A stretch of 64,000 bases of DNA, from NCBI RefSeq assembly GCF_029873635.1, contig NC_080421.1, forward strand, positions 3,162,001 through 3,226,000, written 5' to 3'. Position 1 is the first letter of the stretch, and every line of letters starts with the position of its first letter. Both the position numbers and the translations under genes were made by a program. Positions 45,601 through 57,600 of this stretch are shown piece after piece. The notes beneath the pieces are model-generated. The model searched no databases. It saw only the letters and a list, made by a program, of their open reading frames with translations, and was not told the origin of the DNA. This DNA is from Malania oleifera. Lineage: Eukaryota > Streptophyta > Magnoliopsida > Santalales > Ximeniaceae.

Positions 45601-48600
45601 TATGGCTGAAAGGGACTTCCCTTCGTCTCCTTTCGTTGCAACGACTTGCACCATGCACGAGTGATCTCCCATCAGACACAGGGAACCAGCCGAAGGCATC
45701 AGCACTGCCCTCGTCCCCATTAGGAACTCCGTTCCTAGAATGACTGGATAGTCATCCAATGGCACCACTGTGAAATTCGCATGACCTTCCCACTGTCCAA
45801 GCTTTATCACCACTTGCTTGGCTACTCCCAGAGTAGGCTGGGCTACAGAGTTAACTGCTTTCACGCGTCCTGTATCCTTCTCTAAGGATAAGTTGAGTCT
45901 TCCTGCTTCCAACTGCGAAACAAAATTATGAGTAGCCCCCGTATCCACCATAGCGCGAGTACTCTTCCCATTTATCCTCAAGTCCACAAACATTAACCCT
46001 TTTGCTCGTGTAACTTTCGGTATTTTGGCCTGCTTTTCCAATGCGTTCACTAACCGCACTGAACCCACCCTCGGGGCTTCATCCTCTTCCCCATCGTCTT
46101 CCACTGCCTGTTCTACAATGGAAGCCTGTAAGGCATTAAGTGATGCTTTGTGAGGGCACTCAAAAACTCTATGAGGACCTCGACACAAGAAACACTCAAT
46201 TTTACTCTTCCCCTTTCCATTGGGTGTGTTGAACCCTCGAGACGACGAAGCTTCCTGTGAGGTTGATGAATTAGGGTCGGCTCCCCCACTCTTGGGTTTG
46301 CCATTCTTGAAAGACTTTCCACCGTTTCCCTCTCCGCCAAACCGTTTGGACGAAGTGGTCTCATCACCAGCGTAGTCTGTCAAGCGTTCTGCAGCCGCTT
46401 GTGCAGTTGACAAGTCTTGAACCCTTTGTCTATGAAGTTCAGTTCTTGCCCACGGTTTCATCCCCTCTAGAAAATAGAACAACTTGTCCTTCTCCGACAT
46501 ATCCCGAATATCCAACATTAAAGCAGAAAATTGTTTCACATAGTCACTGATTGAACCCGTATGCTTGAGATCTCTCAGTTTTCTCCTTGCATTATACTCA
46601 ACATTTTCAGGAAAGAATTGGGCCTTGAGCTCTCTCCTCAAGTCTGCCCAACTATCAATCACACAGTTTCCATTTTCAATTTCTCTGTACTTGGTACGCC
46701 ACCACAGTTTGGCATCACCAACCAAGTACATGGTCGCAGTATCCACCTTTGCCTGTTCTGAGGCCATCCTCACAACTCGAAAGTACTGCTCCACATCAAA
46801 CAAGAAGTTCTCTAACTCCTTGGCATCTCGGGCACCCCCATACGTCCTGGGTTCTGGCACCTTGGTTTTGCTAACTCCCGGAGTGTTGGAGTTCCCCATA
46901 GCAAGAACCATCACATTTACCTTTGCATCCAGATCTGCCATCCGGGCTTGCAAAGTTTCCACCGTGTGGCGAAAGTCCTCTGACATGTCGCCAATCAAAC
47001 CTGCTTGATGTTTTTGTGATCCCCTCACTTCATCAACAAGTTCTCTCATCTGGGCCACCTCCGCGGCCATAGTGTTGGTTGACTCTTCAACCTGTGCTTC
47101 CAGCACGCTGATCCTCTCAGCATTGTTTGGTGCCATGGTCACTTACCAAAGCTTTCCAAACCCAACAACGAAGGCAAACGAATTCACGTAGCAACTCAAC
47201 CTTGGGCTCTCACCAAGTGTCACCGACTTGGGCTCTGATACCAAATGTCACGGTCCGCCTTTTTCACACCGTTGTGAAGGGCCGTGCGGCGCTAGCTAAA
47301 GCACTCTTGCTTAACTAGCCAGCCTTTTGTTTACCAACATTCATCCACGGAACACTTTCATTAACATTCAATCAGATAGCAGCGGAAATTATAATCAATT
47401 CATGAAAGCCGTGGCAACCAAGCAGTAAATATCGAAGCAAACGTAATTCATTAACAAATCCTCCGTTGACATGTTGTACTTAGCGAGGGAGGCAAGTAGG
47501 CTAAGCACGTTGACAATGGCTAGTGAGTTTTACAATGATTGATGAACACTCACCCTCCCCTAAAGAGCTTTCTAGGCCATTCTCACTCTAGCACTAGGAA
47601 ACATCAAAGTGACCGAGGAGTCATACTGCCTTATTTGGCTTACAATGAAAGAAATACTAGAAAATAACCCTACACTAGTATTTACATGATGGAAACCCAT
47701 CCCAAACACACGAGATAAGCGGTCATAGGCAAGCATAATGCCCTGAACAAGCTTAGCCCGTGACACTGCACAAGAGTAGTAAACCAATGAGAGCCATTAA
47801 ATGTTGAGGACACTTAAAATAGAAGGCCAAGGGAAGGCATCACCATGAATGACTGACCACATTCCTTTAATAAGAGACATCATGACATCTTCAAAATAAA
47901 GCAAGCAAAAGCAGAAGCAATCTTTCTTGTCTCAAGGCAATAGTTCTAGATATTAGAAGCACTCTCAACATAGTTTTGCTTTCAATGACATCAAACTACT
48001 TAATGTACCAGTTGACATGGACATGAACATAAACCCAGTTGAGTAGTTTAGCCCAAATATGTAACATTTCATTTTTCCCTAAGCATTTGAAACAAATTTC
48101 TTCACAAAGAAGAAGCTTTTCAAGTACTTGAAGAATATCGGGTTCAAACAAGTGTCAATTAACCCAAAAAACAAAAGCATCATGAAAGCTTGAAAAATGT
48201 CAAGTTTACCTGTTAAACACAGGTATCATTTAACATAAGTCTCTTTTTCTTTATAGCAAGCCATACAAGATCCTTAGTGTTACTAATCTCAATAAAATCC
48301 TTTCCCTCTCTCTTAATATTACTTTCCCTCTTTTTCACAAGCAAACTGGGAAAAATTCTTCTGACATGCCAAATCTTAAAAGGACTTGAAAACTATGGCA
48401 AGGATGTGTGCTGATAAAAACCGGACCTCAAGGGAACAAGGAAAGCTACCAAACATGTAGATTTTCAAAAGTCACACACAAAAAATCTGCATGGGTATGA
48501 GGACACCACCAGAGCAATCCAATAACAACATTATCTTTTTGCAGCACAATATTGAAGACACATTAGAATTCATAGAATACCTGGCATAATATCCAACTTG

Positions 48601-51600
48601 ACCGACTTCAATCCTTTCATTACACGTCGTCCATTGCATGACTTGCAGAAGGTCTATAGGAGAACTAAACATATTAGTAAATCAAAATATACAAATTTCA
48701 TGAAAAACTATGCACACTTCATGCTTATAAATTATGATCAAATTTTCCATGTGCATTTTACGCTCATCACCAACAAAATCATACCATTGGGACTGGAACA
48801 GGACTCAAATGTGGGGCCCCATCCCAATATATGGGTGAGCTTTTGTTGGGGACCAATGCAAAACGCATATAGCAAACCTTGCCCAAGTCTTGCCATAATA
48901 AATTGAAAAATTTTATTAAACAAACAAATAAATTGAATTGGAGATCAAATGAATACGATATAAGATTATAACTTTTCCACCTCAATGACCACTATACTTA
49001 ATCAAAAATAACTTAGACAGGAAATCACCACTTAAATACATTTTTTCATAGGTAAGTGGGAAAAAGAACAGCAAGGTTTGAATGCTACTCAAATTAGGTG
49101 GATGAACCTTTGTTACTACTAGGCCATTGCATGTCTTCAATTTCACTAAATATATATTGCTCTATGGTCATGCTTGGTATGCAGAATGGAATAATATGGA
49201 AACCATATAGTTGTTGTATAGGGGCATAATGGCTGACCCAGAAAATAGTAGTGCTATTCTAAGCAAATGACCATGCAAAAGTTGTGTCATTCCAACAAAC
49301 ATTATATAACATAGGAACAGTATAGAAATTTCCATGATGAAATTTCAGAATAAAGCATTGCCTCTTTCATTGGCTGGGAACCAACTTTTGTAGTCTCATT
49401 TGTTAACAGAGATAATTTAGGATGTAAATAGCTTAGTTAAACTATTTTAATTTATATTTATATTGTATATATCAGTTGTAAATAATGCTACAAATCTGGC
49501 AGCATATTCCTGAAAACCTGGCAGCATTTAGGTGCTGGCAGCATGTTCCTGAAAACCTGCCAGCATTTAGGTGCTGAAAACCTGCCTGAAAATATGGCAG
49601 CAACTATGTAAATCTCTTTTATATAATGAAAGCTAACCCTATGGAAAAGGCATTCAGACCAAAATTGACATGGTATCAGAACCCCTCTTCTGAATTCATT
49701 GTTCTCGGTTTCAGCAAGTTCCGTCTTGCTTTTCGTGGGAGTCGTTCTTCTCTGTGGTGTCCACGTTGGTGGTTTTTTGAGTTTTGTTGGGGGCTGCCGG
49801 AGTTTTTTGTTTTTTAGTTGTGCACGCTGTCTTTGATTGCAGACTGCTCATCACGGTGTTTTTATTTTATCGTGGTCACTGGGCCTCTTTGTGGCTGTCA
49901 GAAGTTTCTGTAGTGGTCAGCAGCTTCGACTCCTCTTGGTGTGATCGAAGAAGGTGCTGTGTTTCTTCCTCTGCTGTGTCATTTTTCATACACAGGGCAG
50001 GCTCGCTGTTTATTTGGTTGACTGCTTGGACTTATTTTTTCTTTTGTGCCTTTCATCATGTCTATTGAAAAGACTATTGTTCGATTTAATGGAAAGAATT
50101 TCCCTACGTGGGAATTTCAATTTAAAATGTTCTTGAAATCATCAAATCATATTGATAGTTCTGCTCAAGTTCCCATTGATGGAAAGGAATTTGCACAATG
50201 GGAGGTCAAGGATGCTAAGGTAATCGCTTGAATGTTGGGGACAATTAAGTCTCACCTTGTGACCAATCTTCACTGTTTTACTATGGCTCAAGCTATGTGA
50301 GATTATCTCCACCATATTTACCACCAAGATCACAAAGCTCGGAAGTTCCAATTAGAGTTGGAAATTAGTAATTACAATCAAGGTAACTTACCTATTGAAC
50401 AATTTTATTCTGATTTTATTCATCTTTGGAGCGAATATTCTGCAATTGTCATCATGGTTTTAAATCGCAGCTGCGGGTAGCATAACGTAACGGTAACGGG
50501 TGTAACGGGAAGCGGGAGTAGCGGATGTTACATAACGGGAAGCGGGTGTAACGGCCGTGAATTTTTTTGAAGCATGCACAACCTTGTGCATATTAGCGTA
50601 TTTGCATGTTTTAAGCTTTTAGCTCTTCTTAGAAATAGTTTGTGTATTTTGGATCATTTAGTTAGAGTAACTAAGTTCTTTGGTAAGAGCAACAAGTTTA
50701 CATTTGTTTTAAACCACCATTGATAGAAAAATTACATGTGTGTGTGCACATTATACTTTCCATTGTTCTTCTCTGTAATAAATTTTTATGTGCGCTAAAT
50801 TAATTAAAAGAACAAAATACATTATACACTCCATTAATCTATGAGACACATAAGACATACAAATAATACAAATATAAAATAACTAGAAAAGAAAGATGGT
50901 TGAAGTTGAAAAATATAGAACATAAATATCGCATTACTAATATTATCAAAATAAAATATTTTCCTAATTAGTATTTTTCAAATTGTTAATTAATGCATCT
51001 ATTGTGAGTATTTAAAGAAATAGTAAACTTTGTATCATTGTCATCCTCATTATAATCTTTTCCCCCTCTCGCCACATGATATATTGAGAATGATTTATGA
51101 GAGGGAAAAAGTGAGAAGAAAAAGTAAAAAATAAAATAATTTTTTTGGTGTAACAGTCTTGTAGCGGTTACATAACGGCCATAGTCGCCTTTACGTAATG
51201 GCCGTGGTCCGTAACGGCTGCTACGGCCGTGATTTTTCTTCACACCAATTTTGCGGTGTGTAACGGCATCGGCAACCCAAAAAACCGTTATGTAACGGTC
51301 ACAGCCTTTATTTAAAACCATGATTGTCATGCTAAGGCTCCCCTGCGGCATTCGCAGCTCTTCAAGCAGTTCATGCTGAGAGTCAACGCGATCAGTTTTT
51401 TATGAAACTTTGACCTGAATTTGAACCCATTCGCGCCAATTTATTGAACCATAATCCAGCTCCTTCTTTGGATTTTTTTGGGAGATTTGTTGTACGAAGA
51501 ACAGCGGTTATCCACTCACATGGGTATGACTTCTAAGAAGGTATTTTCTGAGGCTGTGAATATAGCATATGCAGCACAAGGGAGAGGGAGGAACAAGTTG

Positions 51601-54600
51601 CAATGTTACAGTTGCAAGGAGTTTGGTCATAATGCTCGTAATTGTCTTAAGAAAGTTTGTAACTACTGCAAGAAAGTCGGCCATTTCATCAAAGACTGTC
51701 GAGTGCGGCCTCAACATCGCCAATCCCACGCTTTTCAGGCTGCTGTTCGGTCCTCTTCTTCTTCTTCTGCGCCACCCACTGTAAGCTTTAATTCGTTTGT
51801 TCTCACACCAGCAATGGTCCAACAAATGATTGTGTCTGCTTTTACGGCCTTAGGCTTGCATGGTACGGCTACTAAGTCAACTTCTTGGATTGTTGATTCA
51901 GGCACTTCTAATCATGACGGGTAATATGACGGGTCTCCATGATGTTCGTAAGTATAAAGGCACACAAAATATTCAGATTGCTGATGGCAGTACTCTTTCA
52001 ATTACTGCTATTGGTAATTTGGGCTCTTCATTTCGCGATGTTTTTGTCTCTCCTTGATTGTCCACCAATTTGCTTTCTGTTGGACAATTGGTAGATAATA
52101 ACTATGATGTTTATTTTTCTCGTTGTGGTTGTCTTGTGTAGGATCAGGTGTTGGGGACAATGCTCGAGAAGGGGCCTAAAGTGGGACGTTTGTCTTGTAT
52201 CTTATGACTGTGCTACTTGTCGTTTTTTGTAAAAGTAAAACTTTACCTTTCCCTGCACATGGTAGTCGTGCTTCTAATTGCTTTGAGATTGTGCATACTG
52301 ATGTTTGAGGTGTGAGTCCTATTATTTCTCATGGCCAATTTCGTTATTTTGTAGTGTTTATTGATGATTATAGACATTTCACTTGGATATAGTTTCTCCG
52401 CTCTAAAGCTTACGTGTTTTCTATCTCTCAAAAATTTGTTGCGTTCGTCGAGACAGATCAATACTATCAAAATTTTACGCTTTGACTCCGCCAGGGGGGG
52501 GGGGGGGTACATATCTCATCCTTTTCAGAATTTTCTTCAGCAAAATGGGATCATTTCTCAGCGTTCTTGTCCTTATACCACTCAACAAAATGGAGTCGCT
52601 GAGCGTAAGAATCATCATCTCTAAGATGTCGTTCGTACTTTGTTGATTGATTCTTCTGTACCTTCTAACTTCTGGGTAGAAGCTTTATCTACTATTGTCC
52701 ATTTGATCAATTATTTGCCTACTGCCACTCTAAATTATGATTCTCCCTATTTCAATTATTTGGCATATCTCCCGAGTATCAAACACTTCATACTTTTAGG
52801 TGTGCTTGTTTTGTTCATCTTCCACCTATGGAGTGTCACAAACTTGCTGCCCAGTATGTCATGTGTGCCTTTATGGGATATAGTTCTACTCATAAAGGAT
52901 TTGTTTGTTATGACGCTCATGCAAATAAATTACAAATTTCCCAAAATGTGATTTTCTTCAAAAATCAATATTTCTTTTGGTCTCAAGTTATTTCTAATAC
53001 TCCTATTACTCTTCTTCCTGCTTTTGGTGATGTGTCTCCTTCTATTGAGCGATTTAAACTAGTTGTGGTATATCATCGACGTCCTCCTCCTCCTTCAACG
53101 CCCCTTCCGAACATTGATCCGTCATCTGATTATGTGGTTCCTCGGCGCTCCACTCAGGTTACACACCCATCGGATAGGTATGGTTTTCCTCATACCTCAC
53201 TTACTACCACTCTCGACACTATTTTTGTTCCTCACTCATATACCCAAGCAGACACACAAGCATGTTGGCAACAAGCCATGCAAGAAGAAATCTAAGCTCT
53301 TCAAGATAATCACACTTGAGACCTTGTGACTTGTACCCTATGGTGTCAAACCTATTGGTTGTAAATGGGTGTATTCAGTCAAGTTTTGATCTAATGGGTC
53401 ACTGGACAGATATAAGGCTGGTCTTGTGGCTCTTGGGAACCGACAAGGGTATGGTATTGATTATGAAAAGACCTTTGCACGTGTTGCCAAAATGACTACT
53501 GTGTTGGCTCTCTTGGCACTTGTTACATCGCAGGGGTGGTCTCTCTGATAGATGGATGTAAAGAATGCTTTTCTACATGGGGATTTGAAGGAAGAAATCT
53601 ATATGTCTCCACCTCCCGGCATGTTTGCTACACTTTCCTTAGCGGTTTGTCGGCTACGCTGATCCCTGTATGGACTGAAACAAGCTCCGCATGCATGGTT
53701 TCATAAATTTCGCTCTACTCTACTTGATTTTCAGTTTACTCAGAGCCAGTTTGATTCCTCTTTTTTCTTTGCAAGACTTTTGGAGGAATTGTATTGCTTC
53801 TGGTATATGTTGATAACATTGTAATTACTGGCTCTGATACTGCGTGAATTAAGCAATTACAACAGCATCTCAAGGGCTCTTTTCACATGAAAGATCTTGG
53901 TCCCCTGCAATACTTTCTTGGCCTTGAGGCGCAGCTTACTCCGACTGGCATGTTGTTACACCAACACAAATACACGCAGGAAGTGATTTCATTGACTAGT
54001 CTCCAATCAGGTAACTCTGTTCTTACTCCCTTGGAGGTAAATCATAAGCTTCATTAGGAAGAAGGCAAACTTCTATCAGATCCATCCTTGTATGAACAGC
54101 TTGTTGGGAGTTTGAACTACTTAATTATTACTCGTCTTGATATTTCTTTTGCTGTGCAACAAGTCAACCAATTTATGAAGGCTCCCCAACATCTTCATTT
54201 AGCCGTTGTCTGCCGCATTATCCGATATTTGAAGGGCACCTCTACATGCGGGTTGTCATTTCCTAAGGAATCTTCCTTACAGTTGGTGGGGTATAGTGAC
54301 GCTGATTGGGCCGAATGTGTGGATGCTCGTCGCTCTATTACTGGCTGATGCATGTTCTTAGGCAATGCACTCATTTCTTGGAAGAGTAAGAAGCAAGACA
54401 GAGTTTCCAAGTCCTCCACTAAGTCAAAGTATCGTGCTATGTCTTTCGAATGCTTTGAGATCACATGGCTTCGTGGGTTATTGGGTGAACTTGGATATTC
54501 TCAACTTCATCCCACTCCTCTTCATGCTGATAATACTAGTGCTATTCAGATAGCCGCTAATCCTGTTTTCCATGAGCGTACGAAACATATCGAAGTCAAT

Positions 54601-57600
54601 TGCCACTCCATACGTGAATCCTTTGACAAACGAGTGATTACTCTTTCTCACATTTCCACCAAACATCAAACTGCAGAAATATTCAATAAAACTCTATCTC
54701 GGCACCGACATCAGTTCTTGGTTGACAAATTGATGCTTCTTGATCTACCAGCATCAATTTATAGGGGGATATTAACAAAGATAATTTAGGATGTAAATAG
54801 CTTAGTTAAACAATTTTAATTTATATTTATATTGTATATATCAGTTGTAAATAATGCTGCAAATCTGGTAGCATACTCCTGAAAACCTGGCAGCATTTAG
54901 GTGCTGGCAGCATGTTCCTGAAAACCTGCCAGCATTTACGTGCTGAAAATCTGCCTGAAAATATGGCAGCAACTATGTAAACCTCTTCTATATAATGAAA
55001 GCTAACCCTATGGAAAGGGCATTCAGACCAAAATTGACATCATTTTCTTACAACATCACCATTTTTTTTATGTAAAACAACACCATTGTGAAATTTAATA
55101 GTAGCATTTTAATGAAAAGCATCAAAGCATGAGAGAATGAAGAAATTTTTACAACAGCATTTTAGAACACACACAATTTTCATTTCAAACCTAAATTGTA
55201 AATCCAAGTAGCAGGCTTCAGCATTGAAAGAAACATTCTATACCAAGCTTGGGTGAATGGATAAAACCAACTCAGAACCAAGATTGACAATTTTAGGATA
55301 CAAATTTTAAACGCTATTTAGCTTCACCAATTAATAATCTAAACAATTTTAAAGTAAAAAAAAAAATTCTTAAAAAATATTTGCTCATTCAAGATAAAAT
55401 GAGTGTTCCAAAAAAAATGGCAAGCCAAAAATCTTCAACCATTCAAGTTACAAAACAATTATACACAAAACAAATAGTTTTGGAAGGGGGTGGAGTCCCC
55501 ACATAATGTGGCAATAATACAATTTTACAAAGAGATGGCAAGCAGAGGAAAAACTAAGGAAGCAGAAAAAAAATACTAATGAAATTAAGGAAATAATAGA
55601 GAAATGGAACGAAAAATGAAAATTATTGAAAACTTGGTCTCCCAATCAATTAGACCACTTGATATTAAATGGTGTGCAAAGTGAAGGAAGTGTAAATATA
55701 AAAGCCATCCAATACATGGGAACCATCAAATAGGTCTTGGGCATAGCTGCAGCAATATAGTATCTAAAGAATTAGAGCAAGACAGATGCAATTGGAATAT
55801 TTGAGAAGTTCCCATTATTACTTGGATAACAATTCTGGAAAAAGTAAATTTTACAGAATGCTTTACAATATATCGAAACCAAAGCAAGAGTAAGGTTTAT
55901 GGAGTGATTTACAATGAGTAGAAAGTAAAAATCGAAATTTCCTGCAGCCACTTAGCTAACTAAAATGCCTTATATGCTAAAACTCATTTTAACATTTTAA
56001 AATTCATAGAAATTTTAAAGATAATTAATCACAGTGATCTCATTCCTTGTGTTATATTAAATAAAACCATAGTCTATTACTATTATAAAAGAAATTTTCA
56101 TTTTGCCAGTTACTTTTACCATTCATTGGGAGCGTGGACTTGGGAACTCGGATTTGGATTTGTGCGAATTTAGATAAAATGCCATATTAAAAGTGTATTG
56201 AGTTTCGTCTAAAATTTATACAAATTCAAATCCAAGGCATGAAATCATGATCCCAAACACAGAAGCAGTCTCATTTTTTGAATATCTAAATGTTTGTATG
56301 ACTGTTAATCTTCTCTACTAAGAAAATGTAATAATAAAAAATTATATATATTTTTTTTAAAAAAAATAGAATGTTTTGGAGCTGTGGAACATGCTCATTG
56401 TGCGCGCCCATGGGTAGTTGCACACTATGTCCATGCCACAACAGAAGTACCCTATACATAAAAATATTCAATTTAACAACTAAAAAGAGTACGTTTTTTA
56501 TTTGTTCCAAAAGAATACATTCATGTATCATGAATTCCAAGGAAAAAACAATATGAGGATAATGATGCAGCACATCATACCTTCACAGTTTTCCCACTCC
56601 CACCGCAGGCAGTACAGGTAGACTGAAACCTAAATGGGCCCTGCTGCGCGAATCTCTGGAGATGCAGGAACATGATATATTATCAATAAATCTATTAATT
56701 TATCTATGAATCTATTAGTTTTGCAGAAACTATGAGGAATATAAATCTACTTCCAAGAAAAACTAACCATGCCTGCACCTCTACAGTGTCTACATGTTTC
56801 AGGCTTAGTCCCAGGAGGAACACCAGCTCCACCTAAACCAAATAATAAGTGTTGCCATATTATAATTAGTATTATAATAACAACATAAATAAAGAACCCT
56901 CACCATAGCATCAGCGCAATAATTTCCAACCAAATGGAGCCAAAAACAGAGAAGTAAATTGGTAAATGCTACACAAGAAATTTTTTAAAAGACAAAAATT
57001 TAAGTATACCACAAGCTTCACAAGGCAAATCAGTTTGAAATGACACAGTTTTGGTGCATCCTTGAACAGCTTCCATGAAGGACAGTTCAATAGAAACCTG
57101 CAGGTAAAATATAAAAACCAATAGTTATGTCAAAGAATCAATTCTAGAATATATAGACAAATCACCAACATAAATGAAATGGAGAAAACCTGAACATCCT
57201 CGCCTCCAAGCCTCCGATCCCTAAATATTGACTTGAAAATCTGATGCAATTAATATTGAACAAGGTGCAACATCAAGCACAAGAGGGAGGTGAAATTAAT
57301 ATAAATTTACTAACACTGATTGATAATTAGGTCCAACAAAAACTCTTAAGTGGAAAAGTGAGACTGGAATACCAGTCAAAAATGACGAGGAATAATATGA
57401 TTACATTCTAGTTTATAAACCAAATATAATAAATGATCAGATTCTCTGAGCTCAGGGCATGTATCAATCAATAATCTAAGTGGTTACAAAATACGAATTC
57501 ATAGCCCATAGTTTTTTATTAGTTTTCAAAAATCAAATCAAAATAGCATGCCTATATGTACAGGCAAGTGCATTGAAAATGAGATAGACACAAATATGAA

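Larger units (their letters stand above)
43525..47770 (-). mobile_element. Young non-autonomous gypsy (chromovirus) LTR retrotransposon
   Basis: LTRs at 43530-44049 and 47246-47765 are 520 bp each and differ at only two sites that I can find (near 43800/47518 and 43963/47681). A perfect 5-bp duplication CTGCA flanks the element (43525-43529, 47766-47770). The PBS (TGGTATCAGAGCC, about 47230-47242) and polypurine tract (AGTGGGGGAGAA, 44050-44062) are intact, so the element reads on the minus strand. It carries one long open frame lacking key enzyme cores. It sits in DnaJ intron f-g in the same orientation as the gene. The near-identical LTRs show a recent insertion, which must have used enzymes supplied in trans. 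Confidence 0.93.
49396..55044 (+). mobile_element. Full-length but degenerate copia retrotransposon
   Basis: LTRs are 49401-49670 and 54770-55039 (270 bp each, about 11 differences, roughly 4%). They are flanked by the 5-bp duplication TCATT (49396-49400, 55040-55044). The PBS begins TGGTATCAGA at 49671 and the polypurine tract is TATAGGGGG before 54770. Gag starts at 50058 ([20 protein letters not shown]). It is interrupted by a MITE, then resumes with two zinc knuckles ([28 protein letters not shown], about 51610-51700). Protease is [11 protein letters not shown] (51880-51912). Integrase spans about 52250-52950, reverse transcriptase about 53290-54060 (ends in LDVKNAF-like and [12 protein letters not shown] blocks), and RNase H 54088-54760 ([20 protein letters not shown]). 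Many stops and frameshifts, and a long G run at 52494-52507, show it is dead. It is antisense to the DnaJ gene in intron e-f. Confidence 0.93.

Noticed and set aside
47127..47318. Plus-strand frame across the gypsy 5' LTR boundary
   Set aside because: Antisense to the retrotransposon, and it spans an LTR edge.
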